NCBI RefSeq assembly: GCF_020991365.1
Contig: NZ_JAJLRA010000026.1
Coordinates: forward strand, 19,426-83,425
Length of the DNA: 64,000 nucleotides
Origin: Streptacidiphilus sp. ASG 303
GTDB taxonomy: Bacteria; Actinomycetota; Actinomycetes; Streptomycetales; Streptomycetaceae
Direction of reading: 5' to 3'
Part shown: one piece after another, positions 32,326-43,435 of the stretch
Layout of the letters: each line of letters starts with the position of its first letter
Numbering within the stretch: the first letter of the stretch is position 1
Notes under the pieces: model-generated
What the model saw: only the letters and a program-made list of their open reading frames with translations
What the model was told of the DNA's origin: nothing
Databases searched by the model: none
Made by a program: the position numbers and the translations under genes

Positions 32326-33387
32326 TCAGCCGCCCTCGGCCGCACTGCCCGCCGGACCCTCGGCCTGACCCGCAGCCGGGCCGACGTCGCTGCCCGGCCC
32401 CCCGTCCTGCACCCCGCCCGGCCCCCTGTCCGCGCCCGCGTCCGCCGCCCGTTCCAGCCGGGCGGCCAGCGTCCGCAGGTGTGCCGCCAGCTCCGGGGGC
32501 TCGTGCACCTCGAAGTCCACGCCGAACATCGTCAGGTGCACCGCCAGCCCGTCCAGCGAGTCCGCACCGGCGCGCAGCACGCAGCTGTTCCCGTCCACCG
32601 GCTCCACCCGGGCGGACGTCGGGCTGGTCCGGGCGGCCACGACCTCCGCCGGGGCCTGCAGGGTGACCCGGGCCCGGTAGCGGTACACGTCCGTGGAGAC
32701 CCCGCGCGACACCCGCTCCGCCGCGCCCTCCGGCGGTTCACGGGCCTCGAAGCGCGGACCGGTCGGCAGCGGCCCGGTGATCCGGTCCACCCGGAAGGTG
32801 CGCCAGTCCGCCCGGTCCGTGTCCCAGGCCACCAGGTACCAGCGGCGCCCGGTGCAGACCAGCCGGTGCGGCTCCGCCACCCGGGCGCTCCCCGCGCCCC
32901 CGTGGTCCCGGTAGCCGAACCGCGTGCGCATCCGGTCCCGGCAGGCGCCCGCGAGCACCGTGAGGACCTCCGGGTCCACCGCGGGGCCCTCGCCGTGCAG
33001 CGGGACCGTCGCGGCGTGCAGGGCGGCCACCCGGCGGCGCAGCCGGGACGGCAGCACCTGCTCCAGTTTCGCCAGCGCGCGCACCGAGGACTCCGCCATC
33101 CCGGCGACCGTGCCGTGCGCGGCCGTCCGCAGGCCCACGGCGACGGCCACCGCCTCGTCGTCGTCCAGCAGGAGCGGTGGCAGGGCCGTCCCGGCGCCCA
33201 GCCGGTAGCCGCCCGCCGCGCCCGGCGTCGCGTGCACGGGGTAGCCGAGCTCGCGGAGCCGGTCCACGTCCCGCCGCACCGTGCGCGCGGTGATGCCGAG
33301 GCGCTCGGCGAGGGCGGGGCCGGTCCAGTCCGGGCGGGACTGGAGCAGGGACAGCAGGCGCAGCAGGCGTGCGGAGGTCCGGAGCAC
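32326..33387 (-). CDS. HTH/WYL-domain regulator
   Basis: A 353-residue regulator of the DeoR/YafY-WYL type. The HTH (LAERLGITARTVRRDVDRLRELGYPVHA, residues 26-53) is followed by a WYL domain (about 155-215, WYLVAWD) and a WCX domain (about 235-315), then a Gly/Pro/Ala tail of about 35 residues. The GTG start lies 7 nt after a CAGAGT hexamer with no ribosome site, predicting a leaderless mRNA. Such proteins often regulate a neighbouring enzyme; the adjacent small gene at 33509-33814 is the nearest same-strand gene upstream, but no link is evident. Confidence 0.88.
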   Translation of the reverse strand: MLRTSARLLRLLSLLQSRPDWTGPALAERLGITARTVRRDVDRLRELGYPVHATPGAAGGYRLGAGTALPPLLLDDDEAVAVAVGLRTAAHGTVAGMAESSVRALAKLEQVLPSRLRRRVAALHAATVPLHGEGPAVDPEVLTVLAGACRDRMRTRFGYRDHGGAGSARVAEPHRLVCTGRRWYLVAWDTDRADWRTFRVDRITGPLPTGPRFEAREPPEGAAERVSRGVSTDVYRYRARVTLQAPAEVVAARTSPTSARVEPVDGNSCVLRAGADSLDGLAVHLTMFGVDFEVHEPPELAAHLRTLAARLERAADAGADRGPGGVQDGGPGSDVGPAAGQAEGPAGSAAEGG

Positions 33388-33508
33388 GGGTCCGACTCTG
33401 CCAGCCCTCGCGGACAGGTGCCGTCCGTGTCGCGGGATCCGTGCCGGGGTGCCGGTCCCGCCGGTCCCGCCGGGCGCGGAGGGCGCCCCGGCAGGGCAGG
33501 ACGGCGGG

Positions 33509-33814
33509 TCAGCCCCGCCCGGCCGCGCGGTGCTCGGCGCCGGCGGCCTGCTCCAGCAGCAGGAACGCCAGGCTGCGCGCCTCCTGCGGGCTGAGGCCCG
33601 CCCAGGCGCGGGAGGCGCCGTCGCGCTCGGGGCCGACGTCCAGGGCGATCCGCGGGAAGGGGCCGCCGGCGCCGCCGAGGCACAGGGCGGCGACGGAGAT
33701 CCGCCGCCCGCAGGCCGTCACCAGCGACGCGGGCGCCCGGCCGGGGTCCGGCGGCGCGTCCACGGGGGCGGTGTCACGGGGGAGGGGCTCGCGCTGGGGC
33801 CCGGCGGTGGTCAT
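33509..33814 (-). CDS. Hypothetical 101-residue protein
   Basis: The ATG at 33814 has GAGGAC 4 bases upstream. The protein starts with a disordered Pro/Arg/Asp segment. It is followed by a compact domain with ITACGRRISVAALCLGG-like strands, PRIALDVGPERDG and a helix LSPQEARSLAFLLLEQAAGAEH. The strand-strand-helix ending resembles many small Streptomyces proteins of unknown function. No membrane segment, metal motif or signal peptide is seen. Codon usage is normal, with strong third-position GC. Confidence 0.6.
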   Translation of the reverse strand: MTTAGPQREPLPRDTAPVDAPPDPGRAPASLVTACGRRISVAALCLGGAGGPFPRIALDVGPERDGASRAWAGLSPQEARSLAFLLLEQAAGAEHRAAGRG

Positions 33815-34031
33815 GGCGTCCTCACGTTCTCTCGGCGCACCCGGTCTCGCACCCGGTCTCCTCTGGTTCAGCACCGCCGCGCCGCCGCTTGTTCCGCGTC
33901 CCGCCGCCCTGCTCCGCCGCACGTCCCCGTCGTCCGCCCCTCCGGCCTCCCGGTGCGTCACGGGGGCAGCGTCGGGCTCCAACGGCGTTGCCCGGCAAAC
34001 CCGCTGACGCGCCGCCGCGCATCCGTCCCCC

Positions 34032-34994
34032 TCAGGCGCGGTCCGCGGCCCCGCCCGGCGCCGGCCCCGCCCGCCGCGTCCCCTGCGGGAGGGTCCCTGC
34101 GGCGGCGGCCCGGTCCAGGTGCTCCAGCAGGACCTGCCGCAGCTCGCGGGCGGCCCGCGGCGGCTCCACGTCCCTGCGGTGCGCGAGCCCCACCGTCCGC
34201 TGCAGGACCGCCCCGGCGAACGGCGTCACCTGCACCGACGGCCGCCGCTCCGCCACCATGCTCGGCACCACCGCGAGCCCGAGGCCCGCCTCCACGAACC
34301 CCAGGACCGCGTCCATCTCGCCGCCCTCCACCGCCAGCACCGGGTCGAACCCGGCCGCCCGGCAGGCCGCCACCGTGGTGTCCCGCAGGTCGTAGCCGTG
34401 CCGGAACATCACCATCGGCCGGCCCTCCAGGTCCGCCACCCGCACCGGCCGCCCGCCGCCCGGCGGCGGCGAGCCCGCCGCGGAGGCCACCACCAGGTCC
34501 TCCCGCAGCAGCTCGGTCGTGGCGAGGGCGGGGTCGTTGCCGTGCAGCGGCAGGATGATCAGCGCCAGGTCCAGGCTGCCGTCGGCCAGCCCGCGCACCA
34601 GGTCCCGGGAGCCGCCCTCCTGCACCACCAGCCGGATGCCGGGGTAGCGGCGGTGGTAGGCGCGCAGCACCTCCGGCAGCAGGCCGGTGCACAGGCTCGG
34701 CGTGGCGCCCAGGCGCACCCGGCCCCGGCGCAGCTGGGCGAGTTCCTGCACCTCCTGGCGGGCGCTCTCGGCGTCGGCCAGGATGCGGCGGGCCAGCGGC
34801 AGCAGCGCCTCGCCCGCGTCCGTCAGCGCGATGTTGCCGCGGGCGCGGCTGAACAGCTCGGCGCCCAGCTCCCGCTCCAGCGCCCGGATCTGCTGGGAGA
34901 GCGAGGGCTGCGCGACGTGCGTCCGCTCCGCCGCATGGGTGAAGTGGCGGGTCTCGGCGACGGCCACGAAGTACACGAGCTGCTGGAGCTGCAC
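34032..34994 (-). CDS. LysR-family regulator divergent from the sdh-type operon
   Basis: A 320-residue LysR protein. The HTH spans residues 1-60 (VYFVAVAETRHFTHAAERTHVAQPSLSQQIRALE) and the effector domain about 88-295. The C-terminal 25 residues are Pro/Gly/Ala-rich. The GTG at 34994 was chosen because TATCGT lies 6 bases upstream and the domain starts at once; an ATG 14 codons earlier would read through the operator. Two palindromes at 35002-35034 separate it from the succinate dehydrogenase-type genes, which it probably controls. Confidence 0.88.
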   Translation of the reverse strand: MQLQQLVYFVAVAETRHFTHAAERTHVAQPSLSQQIRALERELGAELFSRARGNIALTDAGEALLPLARRILADAESARQEVQELAQLRRGRVRLGATPSLCTGLLPEVLRAYHRRYPGIRLVVQEGGSRDLVRGLADGSLDLALIILPLHGNDPALATTELLREDLVVASAAGSPPPGGGRPVRVADLEGRPMVMFRHGYDLRDTTVAACRAAGFDPVLAVEGGEMDAVLGFVEAGLGLAVVPSMVAERRPSVQVTPFAGAVLQRTVGLAHRRDVEPPRAARELRQVLLEHLDRAAAAGTLPQGTRRAGPAPGGAADRA

Positions 34995-35001
34995 GCTCCC
35001 A

Positions 35002-35034
35002 CGATAGCCCCCGCCTATCGGAACGAGCCCGTTC
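35002..35034. promoter_or_regulatory. LysR binding region: two adjacent palindromes
   Basis: CGATAG-CCCCCGC-CTATCG (35002-35020) overlaps the -10 TATCGT of the lysR gene, which explains autoregulation. GAACG-AGCC-CGTTC (35021-35034) follows directly, just upstream of the -35-like TTGGAC (35040-35045) of the sdh operon. Confidence 0.65.
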
Positions 35035-35064
35035 ATGTCTTGGACCTGTCAGCCCCGGCGGCCG

Positions 35065-35070
35065 TAGCGT
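35065..35070 (+). promoter_or_regulatory. -10 element of the sdh-type operon
   Basis: TAGCGT lies 7 nt before the sdhC ATG, with TTGGAC 19 bp upstream. This predicts a leaderless operon mRNA. Confidence 0.5.
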
Positions 35071-35077
35071 CCCGTCC

Positions 35078-35779
35078 ATGGCACTGGCGACCCGGACGGC
35101 GCGCACGTCCGCACTCGGCACGCTGTGGGGCTCGACCGTCGGCAAGAAGGCGGTCATGGCGGCCACAGGCGTGATCATGCTCCTCTGGCTCACCGCCCAC
35201 ATGCTCGGCAACCTCAAGATCTTCTTCGGGCCGGCCGAGTTCAACGGGTACGCCGCCTGGCTGCGCACCCTCGGCGAGCCCGCCCTGCACGAGGCGTGGT
35301 TCCTGTGGATCCAGCGCGCCGTCCTCGCCCTCTGCGTCGTCCTGCACGGCGTCGCCGCCTACCAGCTCAGCCGGCGCGACCTCGCGGCCCGCCCGCAGCG
35401 GTACGCCCACCGCAGGCCGCGCGCGAGCTACGCCACCCGCACCATGCGCTGGGGCGGCGTCATCCTCGGGCTGTTCGTCGTCTGGCACCTGCTCGACCTC
35501 ACCGCCGGCGTCGTCAACCCCCTCGGCGAGGACGGCCACCCGTACCAGAACGTCGTCGCCGACTTCCGCACCTGGTACGCGGACGTCTTCTACATCGCCG
35601 CGATGCTCGCCCTCGGCCTGCACGTCCGGCACGGCTTCTGGAGCGCGGCCCAGACGCTCGGCGCCAACAACCGACGCCGCGACCGCGCCCTGAAGGCGAC
35701 CGCGAACGTCCTGGCGGTGCTGCTGACCGCGGGCTTCGTCTCCGTGCCCGTCGCCGTGATGACCGGACTGGTGGACTGA
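35078..35779 (+). CDS. sdhC: Succinate dehydrogenase/fumarate reductase cytochrome b subunit
   Basis: A 233-residue membrane anchor with five hydrophobic segments, as in the Wolinella/Bacillus di-haem type: [29 protein letters not shown] (His in TAHMLGN), [64 protein letters not shown], and a final helix. The spaced His residues are the expected haem b ligands. It anchors the flavoprotein and iron-sulfur subunits to the inner face of the membrane and passes electrons to menaquinone. It is the first gene of a three-gene operon, 1 bp from sdhA. Confidence 0.93.
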   Translation: MALATRTARTSALGTLWGSTVGKKAVMAATGVIMLLWLTAHMLGNLKIFFGPAEFNGYAAWLRTLGEPALHEAWFLWIQRAVLALCVVLHGVAAYQLSRRDLAARPQRYAHRRPRASYATRTMRWGGVILGLFVVWHLLDLTAGVVNPLGEDGHPYQNVVADFRTWYADVFYIAAMLALGLHVRHGFWSAAQTLGANNRRRDRALKATANVLAVLLTAGFVSVPVAVMTGLVD

Positions 35780-35780
35780 C

Positions 35781-37801
<2,021 letters not shown>

Positions 37802-37805
<4 letters not shown>

Positions 37806-38557
37806 ACCTCACCCTGCGCATCTGGCGCCAGCGCTCCCCCGAGGAGCAGGGGGCCATGACCACCTACCGGGTGGAGGGGGTCAGCCCCGACATGTCCTTC
37901 CTGGAGGTGCTGGACGTCCTCAACGAGGAGCTCGTCCTGCGCGGCGAGGACCCCGTCGCCTTCGACCACGACTGCCGCGAGGGCATCTGCGGCTCCTGCG
38001 GCATGGTCATCGACGGGCAGGCCCACGGCCCCGAGCGGACCACCGCCTGCCAGCTCCACATGCGGCACTTCCGCGACGGCGACACCATCGACGTCGAACC
38101 GTGGCGCGCCGCCGCCTTCCCCGTCGTCAAGGACCTCGTCGTCGACCGCTCCGCCCTCGACCGGATCATCGGCGCCGGCGGGTACGTCACCGCCCCCACC
38201 GGCTCCGCCCCCGAGGCCCACGCCACGGCCGTCCCCAAGGAGGCCGCCGACACCGCCTTCGAGCACGCCGAGTGCATCGGCTGCGGCGCCTGCGTCGCGG
38301 CCTGCCCCAACGGCTCGGCGATGCTCTTCACCTCCGCCAAGGTCGTCCACCTGAACGTGCTGCCGCAGGGCGCCCCCGAGCGCGAGTCGCGGGTGCTCGG
38401 CATGGTGGCCGCCATGGACGAGGAGGGCTTCGGCGGCTGCACCAACACGGGGGAGTGCGCTACCGCCTGCCCCAAGGGCATCCCGCTGCCGTCCATCGCC
38501 GCCATGAACCGCGAGTACCTGCGGGCCCTGCGCAAGGGGGGCGCCCGCCGGCCCTGA
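37802..38557 (+). CDS. sdhB: Succinate dehydrogenase/fumarate reductase iron-sulfur subunit
   Basis: A 251-residue protein. The [2Fe-2S] ferredoxin domain has [15 protein letters not shown] (about residues 58-72) plus a fourth Cys in TTACQLH. The C-terminal domain carries the [4Fe-4S] and [3Fe-4S] cluster ligands in [14 protein letters not shown] and [17 protein letters not shown]. It moves electrons from the flavin to the quinone site. The start GTG overlaps the sdhA stop, so translation is coupled. It ends 7 bp before a perfect 14-bp-stem terminator. Confidence 0.95.
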
Positions 38558-38564
38558 CCGTCAC

Positions 38565-38596
38565 CCCGGCCCGGCGGGCGCCCCCGCCGGGCCGGG
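38565..38596 (+). terminator. Terminator of the sdh-type operon
   Basis: CCCGGCCCGGCGGG-CGCC-CCCGCCGGGCCGGG, a 14-bp perfect stem with tetraloop, starting 8 nt after the sdhB stop. Confidence 0.85.
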
Positions 38597-38705
38597 CACA
38601 GGGCCCGGCACGGGGCCGGGGACGGGGCCGGGCCGCCACGGGCGTGACCAAGCCCACGCCCCGAGGGGGGACACGGGCCGCGACCCGGTCACTACAGTCT
38701 GCGGC

Positions 38706-39689
38706 GTGGAGTTCCGTACCGACATCCTGGGCGAGCCCTACGAGGCCGTCGACCTTCCCCTGGCCGCCGACGAGGAGGGCGAGGTCCTCGCCACGCTCGT
38801 CCGCCGCCGGGCCGCCGCCCCCGGTGACGGCGCCGGGCCCTCCCGGCGCGCCGTGCTCTACGTCCACGGCTTCGTCGACTACTTCTTCCAGACCCACCTC
38901 GCCGACTTCTACACCGAGCGCGGCTACGACTTCTACGCCCTCGACCTGCGCAAGTACGGCCGCTCGCTGCGCCCCCACCACTCGCCCAACTTCGTCCGCA
39001 CCCTCGACGCCTACGACGAGGAGCTGGACGAGGCGGTCCGCATCGTGCGCGAGGTCGACGGCCACGACCTGCTCCTCGTCAACGGCCACTCCACCGGCGG
39101 CCTCGTCACCGCCCTGTGGGCGCACCGCCGCGCCGGGCAGGGCGTCGTCGACGGCCTCTTCCTCAACAGCCCGTTCCTCTCCATGCCGGCGGGCTCCCTG
39201 GTCCGCACCCTGGGCGCCCCCGCCGTCGACGCCCTCGGCCGCCTCGCCGGCACCCGCCGTCTGCCCATGCCGCCCGCCCCGCACTACGTGCACAGCCTGC
39301 ACCGCGACTTCCGCGGCGCCTGGGAGTTCGACCTCGCCCTGAAGCCCGCCGAGGGCTTCGGCGTGTACGCGGCCTGGCTCGCCGCGATCCAGCAGGGCCA
39401 CCGCCGGGTGCGCCGCGGCCTGGACATCGACGTCCCCGTCCTGCTGATGGCGGCCACCGCCTCCAGCACCGCCACCCGCTGGGACGCCGCCCTGCACCGG
39501 ACCGACGCCGTGCTGCGCGCCGACGACATCGCCGCCCTCGGCCCCCGTCTCGGCCGCCACGTCACCACCGTCCGCGTCGAGGACGGCGTGCACGACCTGG
39601 TGCTCTCCGCCGACGAGCCCCGCGCCCGGGTCTTCCGCGAGCTGGACCGCTGGATGGCCGCCTACCTGCCGGACCCCGTCCGCGGCTGA
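38706..39689 (+). CDS. Alpha/beta hydrolase (lysophospholipase-like)
   Basis: A 327-residue alpha/beta hydrolase. The nucleophile is Ser129 in VNGHSTGG. The oxyanion strand is LYVHGFVDYFFQTHLADFYTERGYDFYALDLRKYGRS. Predicted Asp and His partners lie in VLLMAATASS...RWD and VEDGVHDLVLS. The family includes monoacylglycerol lipases and lysophospholipases; no lipoprotein or signal peptide is present, so it is cytoplasmic. The GTG start lies 7 nt after TACAGT (leaderless). It has its own terminator. Confidence 0.9.
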   Translation: MEFRTDILGEPYEAVDLPLAADEEGEVLATLVRRRAAAPGDGAGPSRRAVLYVHGFVDYFFQTHLADFYTERGYDFYALDLRKYGRSLRPHHSPNFVRTLDAYDEELDEAVRIVREVDGHDLLLVNGHSTGGLVTALWAHRRAGQGVVDGLFLNSPFLSMPAGSLVRTLGAPAVDALGRLAGTRRLPMPPAPHYVHSLHRDFRGAWEFDLALKPAEGFGVYAAWLAAIQQGHRRVRRGLDIDVPVLLMAATASSTATRWDAALHRTDAVLRADDIAALGPRLGRHVTTVRVEDGVHDLVLSADEPRARVFRELDRWMAAYLPDPVRG

Positions 39690-39699
39690 GCACCCCTCC

Positions 39700-39727
39700 C
39701 CGCCGCCGGGCCGGTGCCCGGCGGCGG
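39700..39727 (+). terminator. Terminator after the alpha/beta hydrolase
   Basis: CCGCCGCCGGGC-CGGT-GCCCGGCGGCGG, a 12-bp perfect stem starting 11 nt after the stop. Confidence 0.8.
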
Positions 39728-39793
39728 GCGGCCGGGCCCGGGGCGGTGGGGCCGCCCCGCGCCCGGGAGCGGCCCGTGCCCGAGAATGGTGCG

Positions 39794-40723
39794 GTGCCCC
39801 ACCCCGAACCGGCCGACGCCCCCGAGCCGCACGCCCCCGGGTCCGCCGCAGCCCCCGCCGACGAGCCCGCGCCCGCCGACGAGCCCGTCCCCGTGCAGCG
39901 CGCCGTCGCCCTCGGCACCGCCCGCCTCCTCCCGGACGTCGACCGGCCGCGTGCCCGCCTGCTCACCCTCGACGGCACCCCGCAGTCCTACGTCGACCCC
40001 GACGACCCCGCCCACCTGGAGTTCGAGTACGCCCGGCGCCTCGGCCACGTCGTCGACACCGCCGCCGCCCCGGGCCTGCCGCTGGACGTCCTGCACCTGG
40101 GCGGCGGCGCCCTCGCCCTGCCCCGGTACGTCGCCGCCACCCGGCCGGGATCCCGCCAGCGGGTGGTCGAGATCGACGGCCCGCTGCTGGAGCTGATCGC
40201 CGAGGAACTGCCCTGGCAGGGCCCGGGGGTGCACGTCGACGCCGTCGTGGGGGACGCCCGCGAGGCGCTGGCCGCCGCCCCCGACGGCTCCGCCGACCTG
40301 GTGCTCGCCGACGTCTTCGGCGGCTCCCGCGTCCCCGCGCACCTCACCACGGTCGAGTTCGTCCGGGAGGCCGCCCGGGTGCTGCGCCCGGGCGGCCTGT
40401 ACGCGGCCAACCTCGCCGACGGCCCGCCGCTGGACTTCGCCCGCGCCCAGGCCGCGACCGTCCGCGCGGTGCTGCCCGAGGTGTGCCTGATGGCGGAGCC
40501 GTCGGTGCTGCGCGGCCGGCGCTTCGGCAACGTCGTGCTGGTCGGCTCGACCCGCCCCCTCGCCGCCGCCGACCTCGCGCGGCGCCTGGCCGCCGACCCC
40601 TTCCCGGCCCGCGTCGTCGACGGCGACGCGCTGGAGCGGTTCACCGGCGCCGCCGCGCCGGTCACCGACGCCGCCGCCCGCCCCTCCCCGGAACCCCCGG
40701 AGGGCGCCTTCACCCTCTCCTGA
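39794..40723 (+). CDS. Spermidine synthase-like methyltransferase-fold protein
   Basis: A 309-residue protein with a 40-residue acidic Pro/Ala arm and a Rossmann aminopropyltransferase-like domain. LDVLHLGGGALALPRYVAATRPGSRQRVVEIDGPLLELI is the nucleotide-binding block with the acidic residue of spermidine synthases. VVGDAREALAAAPDGSADLVLADVFGGSRVPAHLTT corresponds to the catalytic Asp region, although the usual DxxDP motif is not kept exactly. Such proteins in actinomycetes are annotated as fused or polyamine-like enzymes without proven activity. The GTG was chosen because GAGAAT lies six bases upstream. Confidence 0.82.
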   Translation: MPHPEPADAPEPHAPGSAAAPADEPAPADEPVPVQRAVALGTARLLPDVDRPRARLLTLDGTPQSYVDPDDPAHLEFEYARRLGHVVDTAAAPGLPLDVLHLGGGALALPRYVAATRPGSRQRVVEIDGPLLELIAEELPWQGPGVHVDAVVGDAREALAAAPDGSADLVLADVFGGSRVPAHLTTVEFVREAARVLRPGGLYAANLADGPPLDFARAQAATVRAVLPEVCLMAEPSVLRGRRFGNVVLVGSTRPLAAADLARRLAADPFPARVVDGDALERFTGAAAPVTDAAARPSPEPPEGAFTLS

Positions 40724-40730
40724 CGGTCCC

Positions 40731-40747
40731 GGCCGCCCGGGGCGGCC
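40731..40747 (+). terminator. Short hairpin after the spermidine synthase-like gene
   Basis: GGCCGCC-CGG-GGCGGCC, a 7-bp stem 7 nt after the stop. Confidence 0.45.
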
Positions 40748-40907
40748 TCCCCGCCTCCCGGCCCCGGCCCCGGACCCGGCGACGGCCCTGGCGACGGCCC
40801 CGCCGGACAGCCGTACGCCGGGGGCGCCCCCCGGCCCGGCGGTGCCAGAATGCGGGCAGGCCCCCGCACCGGAGCGGCGGCCCCCTCAGCAGTCAGGAAG
40901 GACCCGG

Positions 40908-41780
40908 ATGACCGCCGACGGAGTGCCCGCCGCCCCCCGGGCCCGGCTCGGGGCGGTCCCCGAGACCGCGCTGTGGACCCTGTACCACCGCGCGGTCGAG
41001 GCCCGCCGCCCCGACACCCTGCTGCCCGACCCCGAGGCGGTGCGGCTCGTCGAGGAGGTCGACTACCCCTTCGAGGAGCGCTTCGGCGACCCGGACTCCG
41101 CCGGCGTCCGCCTCCAGGGGCAGCTCCAGGCCCTGCGGGTGCGCTGCTTCGACGCCGAGGTCGCCGACTTCCTGCTCCGCCACCCGCGCGGCACCGTCGT
41201 CTGCCTCGGCGAGGGGCTGGAGACCCAGTTCTGGCGGGTCGACAACGGCCGGGCCCGCTGGCTCACCGTCGACCTGCCGGAGTCGGTGGAGCTGCGGGAG
41301 CGCCTGCTGCCCCCCGGCCCGCGCCAGCGGCTGCTCGCCTGCTCCGCCACCGACCACCGCTGGGTCCGGGAGGTCGACCCCTCCCAGGGTGTCCTCGTCA
41401 CCGCCCAGGGACTGCTCATGTACCTGCTTCCCGGGGAGGTCCGCGACCTCCTCGCGGCCTGCGCCGAGGCATTCCCCGGCGGCGGGATGGTGTTCGACGC
41501 CGTGCCCCGCCGGTTCGCCCGGCTGGCCCGCGAGGGGCGGCTGCGCTCCGGCGGCTACCAGGCCCCGCCGATGCCCTGGGGGATGGACGCCGCCGAGCAG
41601 CAGCGGGTGCGCACCGCCCACCCCGGCATCGCCGCGGTGCGGGACGTGGTGCCGCCGCCCGGACGGGGCGTCCTGGGCGCGCTCCTCCCGTACGCCCTGC
41701 GGCTGCCCGTGGTCCGGAGCCGGCGCCCGTCCGTGGTGCACCTGGACTTCGCCGTGCCGGGCGGCCCCGCGGAGCGGTAG
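40908..41780 (+). CDS. Class I SAM methyltransferase, leucine carboxyl methyltransferase (PF04072) type
   Basis: A 290-residue methyltransferase. VCLGEGLETQFWRVDNGRARWLTVDLPESVELR holds the SAM-binding GEGLET and the acidic DLP motif typical of the LCMT/Tcmp group, and LLACSATDHRWV and VTAQGLLMYLLPGEVRDLL are further family blocks. Streptomyces has many such enzymes, which O-methylate polyketides or unknown acids. AGGAAGGA lies 6 bases before the ATG. It is not in an obvious biosynthetic cluster, so the substrate is unknown. Confidence 0.9.
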   Translation: MTADGVPAAPRARLGAVPETALWTLYHRAVEARRPDTLLPDPEAVRLVEEVDYPFEERFGDPDSAGVRLQGQLQALRVRCFDAEVADFLLRHPRGTVVCLGEGLETQFWRVDNGRARWLTVDLPESVELRERLLPPGPRQRLLACSATDHRWVREVDPSQGVLVTAQGLLMYLLPGEVRDLLAACAEAFPGGGMVFDAVPRRFARLAREGRLRSGGYQAPPMPWGMDAAEQQRVRTAHPGIAAVRDVVPPPGRGVLGALLPYALRLPVVRSRRPSVVHLDFAVPGGPAER

Positions 41781-42024
41781 ACGCCGGCGGCCGGTCCCAC
41801 CGGCCCGCCCGGCTCTCCACGACGTCCCGCACGACGGCACGGCCTCCGCGCCCGGCCGTCCCGCACGACGGCGCGGTCCCCGCCCGGCCGGTCCGTTGCG
41901 CCCGGCGCCGCACGGCCCGCCCCGCGTGACGCCCCCGCACCGCCCCGCTGTCGAGCCCGGCCGGGGCTCCCCGGGGGGCGCCCTCCGGCCGGTACGCGCG
42001 ACAATCGGGTGACCGGCGGCTTCC

Positions 42025-42068
42025 GCGGGGCCCTTTCGGCCCCGCCCCGGGGGCCGAAGGGGCCCTGC
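42025..42068 (+). terminator. Long hairpin between the methyltransferase and SpoIIE phosphatase
   Basis: A stem of about 19 bp with two G-U pairs (arms within 42025-42043 and 42050-42068) closes on a 6-nt loop, 245 nt after the methyltransferase stop and 64 nt before the phosphatase start. A GACAAT hexamer just upstream (about 42000) could make it part of the phosphatase leader instead. Otherwise the 352-bp gap holds no gene. Confidence 0.6.
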
Positions 42069-42132
42069 GCCGCGATCCGGCCCTGGGCGAGGTTGGAAGG
42101 CGGGGGACGACGGCCTCCCGGAGGTGGCTGCG

Positions 42133-43338
42133 GTGCCTGTCCGCATCGGTGAACTGCTTCGAGCCGGGCTGTGGCGCCATCCGCGCACGGTCCTCGCGGC
42201 CGTCACGGCGCTGCCGCTCGTCCTCCTCGCCGTGGACGAGGTCACGCCGCCCGACATCCGGTTCGGATCCCTGATGGTGGCCGCGCCCACCCTGGCGGCG
42301 GTGTTCTGCGCCCCCGCCGGCGTGCTGCTCGTCATCCTGGTGACGATCCCGTGCGTCGTCCTCTCCGCCCGCGCCAACCAGCTGCTCGACGCGGCCAACT
42401 TCCCCGTCCAGCTCTCCACGATCGCGCTGATCAGCCTGGCCGCCATGGCCGCCAGCGCCGTACGCCTGCGGCGGGAGCGGGAACTGGCGCGCTCACGCTC
42501 CGTCGCCGCGATCGCGCAGCGGGTCCTGCTGCGGCCGCTGCCCCGCCGCATCGGCGCCCTGACCTTCGCCTCCCTCTACCGGGCGGCCGACGAGGAGGCC
42601 GCCGTCGGCGGCGACCTCTACGCGGCCGCGGACCTCCGGGGCACCACGCGCATCCTGCTGGGCGACGCCCAGGGCAAGGGCCTGGCCGCCCTGGAGACGG
42701 CGGGCTGCGTCCTGGGCGCCTTCCGGCGGGCCGCCCGCCACCGCACCCCCCTCGGCGACCTTGCGGCCGAGCTGGAGGAGGACTACCGCGAGGACCTGCG
42801 GGAGGAGGCGGCCGCGGCGGAGGCCGGCGAACCCGGCGCGCGGCCCGCGGGCCTGGGCGAGGAGGGCTTCGTCACCGCCGTGGTGCTGGACATCCCGCAG
42901 GACGACGCAGGGCTGGTCCACATGGTCAACCTCGGGCACCCCCCGCCGCTGCTCGTCCACGAGGGCAGGGTCTCCCCGCTGGAGCCCACCGTGCCCGCGC
43001 CCCCGCTCGGCCTGGGCGACCTCGACGGCCCCCGTCCGCGCGTGGACACCGCGGCCTTCCCGCCCGGCGCCACCCTGCTGCTGTACACCGACGGGCTCAT
43101 CGAGGCCCGCGACGCCACCGGCGCCTTCTACCCCCTCACCGACCGGCTGCGCGATCTCGCCCCGCTCGCGCTGCCGCCCCGGGAGCTGCTGGCGGCCGTC
43201 CACCGCGACCTGCTGCGCCACGTCGGCGGGCACCTCGGCGACGACCTGGCCATGGTCGCGATCCACCGCGCGGCGGAGCCCCAGGCGGCACGCCGCCGCG
43301 CCGAGGTGCCCGCCGACATCCCGTACGGACGGCTCTGA
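42133..43338 (+). CDS. Membrane-bound SpoIIE/PP2C-type phosphatase
   Basis: A 401-residue protein. Three or four hydrophobic segments (about residues 14-100) are followed by a short linker and a PP2C/SpoIIE domain (about 135-375). The metal-binding elements are EAAVGGDLYAAAD and LLGDAQGKG, and the end contains GDDLAMVAI. It probably dephosphorylates an anti-anti-sigma factor in response to a membrane signal. The GTG at 42133 was chosen over one at 42124 because the latter overlaps the GGAGG ribosome site (42120-42124), which is correctly spaced for 42133. It is convergent with an ATPase that could be its counterpart. Confidence 0.9.
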   Translation: MPVRIGELLRAGLWRHPRTVLAAVTALPLVLLAVDEVTPPDIRFGSLMVAAPTLAAVFCAPAGVLLVILVTIPCVVLSARANQLLDAANFPVQLSTIALISLAAMAASAVRLRRERELARSRSVAAIAQRVLLRPLPRRIGALTFASLYRAADEEAAVGGDLYAAADLRGTTRILLGDAQGKGLAALETAGCVLGAFRRAARHRTPLGDLAAELEEDYREDLREEAAAAEAGEPGARPAGLGEEGFVTAVVLDIPQDDAGLVHMVNLGHPPPLLVHEGRVSPLEPTVPAPPLGLGDLDGPRPRVDTAAFPPGATLLLYTDGLIEARDATGAFYPLTDRLRDLAPLALPPRELLAAVHRDLLRHVGGHLGDDLAMVAIHRAAEPQAARRRAEVPADIPYGRL

Positions 43339-43435
43339 CCCACGCCCCCGCCCGCGGCGCGGGCACCGCCCGGCCGGCACTCCCGGCACCCGGCCCGCCG
43401 GACGGAGTCCCGCGCCGCGGGCAGGGACCGGCCCC

